Of a stretch of 64,000 bases of DNA, positions 24,493-31,517 are shown piece after piece. The notes under the pieces are model-generated. The model had not been told where the DNA came from, searched no databases, and saw only the letters and a program-made list of their open reading frames with translations. Source of the stretch: Pseudomonas purpurea (GTDB lineage Bacteria > Pseudomonadota > Gammaproteobacteria > Pseudomonadales > Pseudomonadaceae); the NCBI RefSeq assembly GCF_039908635.1, contig NZ_CP150918.1, positions 5,844,001 through 5,908,000 of the forward strand. The letters run 5' to 3'. The translations under genes were made by a program, and so were the position numbers. The number at the start of each line of letters is the position of its first letter. The stretch's first letter is position 1.

Positions 24493-25116
24493 ATGCCCTC
24501 CATCTATCAACTCAAGCCGGCCTTTCAGAACCTGTTGCGACCCCTGGTCCAACGCCTGTTCGACAATGGCACCACCGCCAACCAGATCACCGTGCTGGCC
24601 GGGGTCATTTCGGTGCTGGTGGGTGTGGCAATCGCCTGCTTCGCCAGCCACGCCTGGGTGTTTGCGCTGATTCCAGTGTGGATGATTCTGCGCATGGCGT
24701 TGAACGCCATCGACGGCATGCTCGCTCGCGAGTTTGGCCAACAATCGCGCTTGGGCGCCTACCTCAACGAACTCTGTGACATCGTCGCCGACAGCGCGCT
24801 GATCCTGCCGTTTGCCCTGCTCCCCGACGTCAGCCTGCTGGCGGTTCTGCTGGTGACGCTGCTGGCGCTGTTCTGTGAATACACCGGCGTGCTCGGTCCG
24901 ATGGTCGGAGCCTCCCGGCGCTATGACGGCCCGATGGGCAAAAGCGACCGGGCATTCGTGCTCGGCGTGCTGGCCACCGGCGTAGCGCTGGGCTGGCTCG
25001 GCGCAATCTGGGTCAACGGCGTGATGCTGCTGGTCGCGGCGCTGCTGGTGTACACCTTGGTCAATCGGGTCCGTCAGGGCCTTAAAGAAGTCAACGACAA
25101 CGCTCCCTCGGCATAA
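24493..25116 (+). CDS. CDP-alcohol phosphatidyltransferase family protein, YnbA-like
   Basis: This 207-residue integral membrane protein has about six helices. The CDP-alcohol motif reads N-A-I-D-G-M-L-A-R, eight residues, G, three residues, N, three residues, D. Thus the first and third Asp of the usual D-x2-DG-x2-AR-x8-G-x3-D-x3-D motif are Asn. As I recall, E. coli YnbA has the same Asn changes, which supports the assignment. Such enzymes transfer a phosphatidyl group from CDP-diacylglycerol to an alcohol; the acceptor here is unknown. It starts the six-gene operon to 30220, with the next gene 10 bases downstream. Confidence 0.85.
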   Translation: MPSIYQLKPAFQNLLRPLVQRLFDNGTTANQITVLAGVISVLVGVAIACFASHAWVFALIPVWMILRMALNAIDGMLAREFGQQSRLGAYLNELCDIVADSALILPFALLPDVSLLAVLLVTLLALFCEYTGVLGPMVGASRRYDGPMGKSDRAFVLGVLATGVALGWLGAIWVNGVMLLVAALLVYTLVNRVRQGLKEVNDNAPSA

Positions 25117-25126
25117 GGATTTTGCA

Positions 25127-26884
25127 ATGCGCGACGCTCAGCATCAGACGTTCACGACCCACGACGGCGTAGAGCTGTTCTACCGTCACTGGCCCGCCAG
25201 CGCCGCGCCGACCGGCGAGCCACGCAAAGCGATTCTGCTGTTCCACCGTGGCCACGAACACTCGGGGCGTATTGCCCACCTGGTCGACGAACTGGACATG
25301 CCCGAGTTCGACTTTTTTGCCTGGGATGCCCGTGGCCACGGCCAGTCCCCCGGCGCCCGTGGTGACAGCCCGAGCTTCGCCACCAGCGTGCGCGACGTGC
25401 AGACCTTCTGCGATCACATCGGTGCGACCCACCAGATCGCCGAAGAAAACCTGGCCGTGATCGCCCAAAGCGTTGGCGCGGTCATCGTGTCGACCTGGGT
25501 TCACGACTACGCGCCCCGCATTCGCTCGCTGGTACTGGCTTCGCCGGCGTTCAAAGTCAAACTGTACGTGCCGTTCGCGCGCACGGGCCTGGCGTTGATG
25601 CGGACCTTTCGCGGCAACTTTTTCGTCAACAGTTACGTCAAGGCTCGCTTCCTCAGCCATGACCCGGAACGCGTTGCTTCTTACGACAGCGACCCGCTGA
25701 TCACCAAAGCCATTTCGGTCAACGTGCTGCTGGGTTTGTACGAAGCCGCCGACCGCGTGGTGGCCGATGCCCAGGCGATTCAGGTGCCGACGCAGTTGCT
25801 GATTTCCGGCTCCGACTTCGTGGTACACCGCAAACCCCAGGAACAGTTCTTCGAACGCCTGGGCAGTTTGCAGAAGGAAAAACACATCCTGCCGGGGTTC
25901 TTCCACGACACACTGGGCGAGCGTGGCCGCGAAGTGGCGGTGAAAAGCGCCAAGCGCTTCATCCTGCAAAACTTCCTGCACCCGCTGAACCGCCCTGCCC
26001 TGCTCGACGCCGACCGCATGGGCCCGACCTGCGCCGAATCCGAGTCGCTGGCCGCGCCGCTGCCGCACAACTCGCTGCGTGACCTGTACTGGCGCATGAC
26101 CCGCGCCAGCATGCGCCTGGGCAGCAAGCTGTCGGCCGGGGTCAAACTGGGCTTCGACACCGGTTTCGACTCCGGCAGCACCCTGGACTACGTCTACCGC
26201 AACCAGCCGACCGGCCACACGGCGCTGGGCAAGATGATCGACCAGAACTACCTGAACTCCATCGGCTGGCGCGGCATTCGCCAACGCAAACTGAATGTCG
26301 AAGAACTGCTGCGCCTGGCCATGGGCAAACTGCGCGAAGAGCAGCGCCAGGTGCGCATCGTCGATATCGCCGCCGGCCACGGTCGCTACATCCTCGAAGC
26401 CTTGCAGGGTGTGAGCCCGTTGCCGGAATCGATCCTGCTGCGCGACTACAGCGACATCAACGTGCGCGACGGCAGCGCATTGATCGTCGAGAAAGGCCTG
26501 GGCGAGATTGCCCGCTTCGTCAAAGGCGATGCCTTCGACCGCGCTGACCTCGCTGCGCTGGAACCCAAGCCAAGCCTGGCGGTGGTGTCCGGTCTGTATG
26601 AACTGTTCGCCGACAATGCCATGGTCGGCGGTTCGCTGGCCGGTCTGGCCGAAGCGGTCGAGCCTGGCGGTTACCTGGTGTACACCGGCCAGCCGTGGCA
26701 CCCGCAGCTGGAACTGATCGCCCGCGCCCTGACCAGTCACCGTCAGGGTCAGGCCTGGGTCATGCGCCGCCGCACGCAGGCCGAAATGGATCAGTTGGTC
26801 GAGGCCGCCGGTTTCCGCAAGATCACCATGCGAGTAGATGAGTGGGGCATCTTCAGCGTGTCGCTGGCGCAACGGGTGCGATGA
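25127..26884 (+). CDS. alpha/beta hydrolase fused to SAM methyltransferase, YnbC-like
   Basis: The protein has 585 residues, the same length I recall for E. coli YnbC. The N-terminal half is an alpha/beta hydrolase of the monoglyceride-lipase type: 'LLFHRGHEHSGR', 'FAWDARGHGQS', a nucleophile region 'IAQSVGAVIV', and a late His in 'GFFHDTLGE'. The C-terminal half is a class I methyltransferase-like domain with 'VRIVDIAAGHGRYILEAL' as SAM motif I and 'GGYLVYTGQPWHPQ'. A single protein may thus deacylate and methylate a lipid head group, but the substrate is unknown. It overlaps the next gene by one to four bases. Confidence 0.85.
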   Translation: MRDAQHQTFTTHDGVELFYRHWPASAAPTGEPRKAILLFHRGHEHSGRIAHLVDELDMPEFDFFAWDARGHGQSPGARGDSPSFATSVRDVQTFCDHIGATHQIAEENLAVIAQSVGAVIVSTWVHDYAPRIRSLVLASPAFKVKLYVPFARTGLALMRTFRGNFFVNSYVKARFLSHDPERVASYDSDPLITKAISVNVLLGLYEAADRVVADAQAIQVPTQLLISGSDFVVHRKPQEQFFERLGSLQKEKHILPGFFHDTLGERGREVAVKSAKRFILQNFLHPLNRPALLDADRMGPTCAESESLAAPLPHNSLRDLYWRMTRASMRLGSKLSAGVKLGFDTGFDSGSTLDYVYRNQPTGHTALGKMIDQNYLNSIGWRGIRQRKLNVEELLRLAMGKLREEQRQVRIVDIAAGHGRYILEALQGVSPLPESILLRDYSDINVRDGSALIVEKGLGEIARFVKGDAFDRADLAALEPKPSLAVVSGLYELFADNAMVGGSLAGLAEAVEPGGYLVYTGQPWHPQLELIARALTSHRQGQAWVMRRRTQAEMDQLVEAAGFRKITMRVDEWGIFSVSLAQRVR

Positions 26885-28215
26885 TGAGCCACGCCGCTCT
26901 GCCGGCGCGCGAGCCCGGCCTGTTGAAACCCGCGGTGCTCTGGCTGCTGTTGCTGGCACCGCTGTTCTTCAGCACCTACGGTTTTGCGACGTGGGTCACC
27001 AGCCAGCGCAGCGACGTCGGCACGATGGTGTTCGACTGGGAAACCCACATGCCGTTCTGGGCCTGGACCATCGTGCCCTACTGGTCCATTGACCTGCTCT
27101 ACGGTCTCTCGCTGCTGTTGCCCAACACCCGCGTGGAACTCAAGCGCCACGCCTTGCGCTTGCTCACGGCGCAACTGATCGCGGTCAGTTGCTTCCTGAT
27201 CTGGCCCCTGCGGTTCACCTTCGACCGTCCGCCCATGGACGGCCTGTTTGGCTGGCTGTTCGAAGTACTCGCGGGGTTCGACAAACCGTTCAACCAGGCG
27301 CCCTCGCTGCACATCGCATTGCTGGTGGTGCTGTGGGTCTGTTTTCAGCGGCATACCCAAGGGGTGTGGCGTTGGCTGGTGCACGGCTGGTTCGGCTTGA
27401 TCGGCGTCTCGGTGCTGACCACTTATCAACACCACTTTATTGACTTACCCACAGGCGCGCTGGCCGGTTGGTTGTGCGTCTGGCTGTGGCCACTGGACCG
27501 GCCGAGCCCGCTGCAATCGGCACGCCTGACCCACGACCGCAAACGCTGGCAACTGGCGATCCGTTACGCGCTGGGCGCCGCGCTGTTCGCGGTGCCGGCC
27601 TTTGCCTTCGGTGGTGCCTGGCTGTGGTTGCTGTGGCCGGCGGCGGCGCTGTTGATGGTGGCGCTGAACTACAAATGGTTCGACGCCGCCGGGTTTCAGA
27701 AACGGGCCGATGGTCGCCTGAGCCCGGCCGCTCGCTGGTTATTCGCTCCGTACCTCGCCGCAGCGTGGATCAATTCACGGCTGTGGACACGCCGTCATCC
27801 ACAGCCCGATCAGGTTGTGGATAACGTTTGGCTGGGGCGCATTCCCACTGCCCGGCAATTGCAGGACAGCCCGTTCGACGCGGTGCTCGACCTGTGCGCC
27901 GAGCTGTCGCTGGACCCGCAAGGCCGACCGTACCACGCGCTGCCGGTGCTCGACCTGACGGCTCCCACCGCCGAGCAGTGCCGGGAAGCAGCGCTGGCCA
28001 TCGAACGCTTGCGTCAGCACGGGCCGCTGTTGGTCTGTTGTGCACTGGGTTACTCGCGCAGCGCCACGGCGATTGCCGCCTGGTTGCTGCACACGGGCCG
28101 GGCCGCCAGCGTCGATGCCGCCGTGGTGCAAATTCAACGGACGCGGCCGCAGATCGTCTTGCACCCCGCCCACCGCCACGCCCTGGAACAGTTGAGGAAC
28201 ACCGATGGCCGTTGA
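26881..28215 (+). CDS. PAP2-type phosphatase fused to dual-specificity phosphatase, YnbD-like
   Basis: The protein has about 444 residues; ATGs at 26881 and 26884 are both possible. The N-terminal half is an integral membrane PAP2-like lipid phosphatase with 'NQAPSLHIALLV' and 'TTYQHHFIDLPTGALAG'. The C-terminal cytoplasmic domain has a Cys-based phosphatase loop 'VCCALGYSRSATA' (C-x5-R) and belongs to the dual-specificity phosphatase class. YnbD in E. coli has the same two-domain plan. It could dephosphorylate a phosphatidyl-alcohol phosphate intermediate; that is inference from the operon. It overlaps the next gene by 11 bases. Confidence 0.85.
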   Translation: MMSHAALPAREPGLLKPAVLWLLLLAPLFFSTYGFATWVTSQRSDVGTMVFDWETHMPFWAWTIVPYWSIDLLYGLSLLLPNTRVELKRHALRLLTAQLIAVSCFLIWPLRFTFDRPPMDGLFGWLFEVLAGFDKPFNQAPSLHIALLVVLWVCFQRHTQGVWRWLVHGWFGLIGVSVLTTYQHHFIDLPTGALAGWLCVWLWPLDRPSPLQSARLTHDRKRWQLAIRYALGAALFAVPAFAFGGAWLWLLWPAAALLMVALNYKWFDAAGFQKRADGRLSPAARWLFAPYLAAAWINSRLWTRRHPQPDQVVDNVWLGRIPTARQLQDSPFDAVLDLCAELSLDPQGRPYHALPVLDLTAPTAEQCREAALAIERLRQHGPLLVCCALGYSRSATAIAAWLLHTGRAASVDAAVVQIQRTRPQIVLHPAHRHALEQLRNTDGR

Positions 28216-29097
28216 CCTGCAACTAGCCGTCGTCGCCAGCCTGCTGCGACGTGGCAAGGCACTGGATCAGTTATCCACAGGGCTGACGCTGATCGGCGCG
28301 GCCATTGGCCTGATCCCGATGCTCGTCTACGGCAGCCTGTGGATGCACGGCCTGTGCGCCGCGCTGGTGATTTTCGGCCTGCTGCAAAAATACTGGGCGC
28401 TGCGGGTGGCCTTCGATGCGGACCTGTTCCAACTCATGGCCGACTCTACGCAGCCCTTGCCGGAATGCACCCTCGCACTCGATCAGGTATTGCAAAACCT
28501 GCGCCTGAAACCGGCCAACGGTGCAGACCGACCCTGGGACGAGCGCAGTCGTGGCGCACTGAAGCTGTTGCGCAACCAGACACAAATGCTCGCGGCGCAA
28601 GCGCTGCTGGCCGTCGCCGCCATCATTGCCAGCCCTGCGCTGGGCTTCATTCGATAAGGAACCCTCATGTTCGAACCCGTGGTCGCTAGCCTTATCACCT
28701 CCGCCGCCCGCACGGTCACGGGCGCACGCAGCCTGTGGCTCGGTTGCGCGCCCACCATGGTGCAGCGCATCTATTACGCCAACCACAGCAGCCACGGCGA
28801 TTTCGTGCTGCTCTGGGCCTCGCTGCCCAAGGCATTGCGCAAAGTCACGCGGCCAGTGGCCGGGATCGACTACTGGAAAAAAGGCGTGGTCCGGCCCTAC
28901 ATCATCAACCGCGTGTTCAACGGGGTGTTGATCGAGCGTGAACGCAAGGACCCTGTGGATAACCCTTTGCAGCCCATGATCGACGCGCTGGAGAACGGCG
29001 ATTCGCTGATCATTTTTCCCGAAGGCACGCGCAACCTGGAAGACGGCTTGCTGCCCTTCAAGAGCGGGATTTATCACTTGGCCAAACGTTATCCACA
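27816..29097. other. cluster of four perfect DnaA-box sequences inside the lipid operon
   Basis: TTATCCACA or its complement occurs at 27816-27824 (-), 28271-28279 (+), 28954-28962 (-) and 29089-29097 (+). Five more perfect copies lie at 3724, 3921, 42804, 48347 and 49308. All are inside genes. The sequence is the consensus high-affinity DnaA box; DnaA binding here is not shown. Confidence 0.45.
28205..28657 (+). CDS. small membrane protein of the ynb-like operon
   Basis: The protein has 150 residues with two hydrophobic segments near the start ('GLTLIGAAIGLIPMLVYGSLW' and 'LCAALVIFGLLQKYW', about 26-62) and one at the C-terminus ('ALLAVAAIIASPALGFI'). A cytoplasmic-looking acidic/basic middle lies between them. 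I do not recognise the family. It overlaps the phosphatase gene by 11 bases and the acyltransferase starts nine bases later. Co-translation implies a part in the same lipid pathway, perhaps as a scaffold. Confidence 0.7.
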   Translation: MAVDLQLAVVASLLRRGKALDQLSTGLTLIGAAIGLIPMLVYGSLWMHGLCAALVIFGLLQKYWALRVAFDADLFQLMADSTQPLPECTLALDQVLQNLRLKPANGADRPWDERSRGALKLLRNQTQMLAAQALLAVAAIIASPALGFIR

Positions 29098-29287
29098 GGT
29101 CGAAGTGATCCCCGTGTGGATCGCCAACCTCAACCGCGTCATGCCCAAAGGGCGCGTGCTGCCGTTACCGCTGCTGTGTACCACCCGTTTCGGGGCACCA
29201 CAGGTGCTCGCCGAAGACGAAAGCAAAGAGCAGTTTGTCGAACGCTGCCGCAACGCATTACTGGCCCTGGCCCCGGAGCATTCCTGA
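28667..29287 (+). CDS. lysophospholipid acyltransferase (PlsC family)
   Basis: This 206-residue LPLAT-family enzyme transfers an acyl chain to a lysophospholipid or glycerol-phosphate type acceptor. The catalytic block I is 'YYANHSSHGDFVLL' (N-H-S-S-H-G-D, the HX4D motif with an extra His) and block III is 'IIFPEGTRN'. Block II 'VLIERERKD' is short. No N-terminal membrane helix is strong; the start 'MFEPVVASLITS' may be amphipathic. It sits between the small membrane protein and the CDP-diacylglycerol synthase, immediately adjacent (stop 29287, next ATG 29288). It is an addition compared with E. coli ynbABCD. Confidence 0.85.
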   Translation: MFEPVVASLITSAARTVTGARSLWLGCAPTMVQRIYYANHSSHGDFVLLWASLPKALRKVTRPVAGIDYWKKGVVRPYIINRVFNGVLIERERKDPVDNPLQPMIDALENGDSLIIFPEGTRNLEDGLLPFKSGIYHLAKRYPQVEVIPVWIANLNRVMPKGRVLPLPLLCTTRFGAPQVLAEDESKEQFVERCRNALLALAPEHS

Positions 29288-30220
29288 ATGGATAAGCAAA
29301 CCCTGATGCTGTTCGCAGGGATCGGCGCGATTCTGGTGCTGGCCTCGTTGATCGGTTTCATCCTCAAACTCAAAACCCGTGGCACGCCGAACTCGGTGAT
29401 CGACAACCTCAACGCCCGGATCAACGCCTGGTGGGTGATGGTGGTGGTGATCGGTATCGCCTTCTGGCTCGGCACCAGCGCGGTGATCCTGTTGTTCTAC
29501 GCGGTGTCGTTCTACGCCCTGCGCGAGTTCCTGACCCTGACCCCGACCCGGCGCAGTGACTACCCCGCGCTGGTGGCGGCGTTCTACCTGGCGCTGCCGC
29601 TGCAATACGTGCTGATTTACTCAGACTGGTACGGGCTGTTCTCGATCTTCATTCCGGTCTACGTGTTCCTGCTGCTGCCGATCCTCGCTTCGCTGGGCGG
29701 TGACAGCACGCACTTCCTGGAACGGGCCTCGAAGGTGCAATGGGGGCTGATGATCGCGGTGTTCTGCGTGTCGTTCGTGCCCGCGCTGCTGACCCTCGAC
29801 ATCGAAGGCTACGAAGGCCGCAACCTGTTGCTGATCGCCTACCTGGTGATCGTCGTGCAACTGTCGGACGTGTTGCAGTACGTCTGCGGCAAACTGTTCG
29901 GCAAACACAAGATCGCGCCAAACCTGTCGCCGTCGAAAACCGTTGAAGGTTTCGTTGGCGGGATCCTGCTGGCCTCGATGATCGGCGCGGCACTGTGGTG
30001 GATCACCCCGTTCAACATCTGGCAGTCGTTCCTGATCGCGCTGTTGATCAACCTGCTGGGGTTTGCCGGTGGCATTGTCATGTCGGCGATCAAACGCGAC
30101 CGGGGCGTGAAGGACTGGGGCCACATGATCGAAGGCCACGGCGGCATGCTCGACCGACTCGACTCGGTGTGTTTCGCAGCGCCGATCTTCTTCCACCTGG
30201 TTCGGTACTGGTGGACCTGA
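29288..30220 (+). CDS. phosphatidate cytidylyltransferase (CDP-diacylglycerol synthase), YnbB-like
   Basis: The protein has 310 residues and about eight membrane helices. It makes CDP-diacylglycerol from phosphatidate and CTP. The CDS signature is complete: 'SAIKRDRGVKDWGHMI' then 'GHGGMLDRLDS', with Lys-Arg, Lys-Asp and the final Asp pair all present. 'LSPSKTVEGFVGG' is the second conserved block. It is the last gene of the operon and would supply the CDP-lipid used by the YnbA-like enzyme at 24493. A second, housekeeping CdsA should exist elsewhere in the genome. The gene converges on the Lrp regulator. Confidence 0.9.
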   Translation: MDKQTLMLFAGIGAILVLASLIGFILKLKTRGTPNSVIDNLNARINAWWVMVVVIGIAFWLGTSAVILLFYAVSFYALREFLTLTPTRRSDYPALVAAFYLALPLQYVLIYSDWYGLFSIFIPVYVFLLLPILASLGGDSTHFLERASKVQWGLMIAVFCVSFVPALLTLDIEGYEGRNLLLIAYLVIVVQLSDVLQYVCGKLFGKHKIAPNLSPSKTVEGFVGGILLASMIGAALWWITPFNIWQSFLIALLINLLGFAGGIVMSAIKRDRGVKDWGHMIEGHGGMLDRLDSVCFAAPIFFHLVRYWWT

Positions 30221-30267
30221 GACAGCTCGCCGGTGATGCCTGGAAGACGGGCAACACCGGCACCGCA

Positions 30268-30741
30268 TCACGCCGGTAAATGCCCCAACGGCAGCGGCCC
30301 TGGGGTTTTCACGGTGTGGATCGCGAAGTTACTGCGGATATCGCTCACGCCCGGCAACTTCAGCAGGCTGCCGGTGAGGAAACGCTCATAGCCGCGCAGG
30401 TCCGGCACCACCACTTGCAGTAAAAAGTCCGACTCGCCGGACACCAGGAATGCCGAAATCACCTCGGGCAACGCGGTCACGGCCAAGCGAAAGGCATCGG
30501 CTTCTTCTTCGTTGTGACGTTCGACCTTGATCCCTACAAACACCGTCAGCCCCAACCCGACTTCGTCGCGGTCGAGGTTGGCCTGGTAACCGCGAATCAC
30601 CCCCGCCTCTTCCAGCATCCGCACCCGGCGCAAACATGGCGAGGCGGACAGACCGATTTCGTCCGCCAGTTGCACATTGCTCAGGCGTCCGTCCCGTTGC
30701 AGTGCGGCGAGAATTCGGCGGTCATAGGCATCCAGTTTCAT
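30268..30741 (-). CDS. Lrp/AsnC family transcriptional regulator
   Basis: This 157-residue protein has an N-terminal winged helix-turn-helix ('YDRRILAALQRDGRLSNVQLADEIGLSASPCLRRV', about 5-45) and a C-terminal RAM domain ('VFVGIKVERHNEEEADAF', 'FLLQVVVPDLRGYERFL'). Such regulators sense amino acids and commonly control an adjacent exporter. It is divergent from the LysE gene, with 144 bases between starts, so it probably regulates it. The effector is unknown. The start at 30741 has only a weak ribosome site. Confidence 0.9.
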   Translation of the reverse strand: MKLDAYDRRILAALQRDGRLSNVQLADEIGLSASPCLRRVRMLEEAGVIRGYQANLDRDEVGLGLTVFVGIKVERHNEEEADAFRLAVTALPEVISAFLVSGESDFLLQVVVPDLRGYERFLTGSLLKLPGVSDIRSNFAIHTVKTPGPLPLGHLPA

Positions 30742-30885
30742 GATTTGGCAGTTCCCGACTGTTTTCAGTCATCGATTGGCAGAAGCTGCCAAGTCTAGCG
30801 GCTCTGCGGGCGGATTACGCAAGCACCTGCCCCGCCCTTGCGCTCTAGACTGGGCTGACCAAATCGACAACGAATGGGGTGCAGC

Positions 30886-31515
30886 GTGGCAGAGCTCTGG
30901 ATGTTCTTTATCGCCGTGGCGGTGGTTTACCTGTTGCCCGGGCCGGACATGATCCTGCTGCTGCAAACCGGCGCCCGGCAGGGTAAAACCGCCGCGCTGG
31001 CCACGGCCATCGGCCTGGCCATCGCCCGCAGTTGCCACGTGGTGCTGGCCGCGCTGGGCCTGGCGACGCTGTTCAAGGCAGCGCCCTGGACCTTCGACGT
31101 GGTGCGCCTGGTCGGGGCCGCCTACCTGTTATGGCTGGGGGTCCAGTGCCTGCGCTCTACTATGTTGCCCACCCTGAACACCGCTGGCGCAGCCGCCCCG
31201 ACACTGGCGTGGCGCGAGGCCATTGCGCGCGGCGTGCTGACCAACCTGCTCAACCCCAAGGCGCTGCTGTTCTGCTCGGTGCTGCTGCCGCAATTTATCG
31301 ACCCGCAGGCAGGCTCCGTGCTGGCGCAATTCGCCAGCCTCGGGGCACTGCTGGTGATTGCCGGGTTGATGTTCGACAGTGTTTACGCGCTGATCGGCGC
31401 ATGGCTCGGCCGCTGGCTGGAGCGCAGCCCATCGGCGCAGCGCGCTCAGCAATGGCTGTTTGGCAGCCTGCTGATCGGTTTCGCACTGCGCCTGACGTTC
31501 GTCCAGCAGGCCTGA
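30886..31515 (+). CDS. LysE/RhtB family amino-acid exporter
   Basis: The protein has about 209 residues with six predicted helices. The LysE hallmark 'YLLPGPDMILLLQTGARQGK' is at about 15-34, and 'NPKALLFCSVLLPQFI' and 'RGVLTNLLNPKA' are typical of the middle. Family members export lysine, homoserine, threonine or similar compounds. I chose the GTG at 30886 (preceded by GGGGTG) because the Pseudomonas homologues begin at this point with AELWMFF; the ATG at 30874 has no ribosome site. It pairs with the divergent Lrp regulator. Confidence 0.88.
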   Translation: MAELWMFFIAVAVVYLLPGPDMILLLQTGARQGKTAALATAIGLAIARSCHVVLAALGLATLFKAAPWTFDVVRLVGAAYLLWLGVQCLRSTMLPTLNTAGAAAPTLAWREAIARGVLTNLLNPKALLFCSVLLPQFIDPQAGSVLAQFASLGALLVIAGLMFDSVYALIGAWLGRWLERSPSAQRAQQWLFGSLLIGFALRLTFVQQA

Positions 31516-31517
31516 CC

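Noticed and set aside
25091..26959. 622-codon minus-strand frame over the YnbC-like gene
   Set aside because: Antisense shadow; no motifs and its start lies inside another gene.
30256..30277. ACCGGC...GCCGGT hairpin between the cytidylyltransferase and Lrp genes
   Set aside because: Six-base stem with a ten-base loop that overlaps the Lrp coding end; too weak to call.
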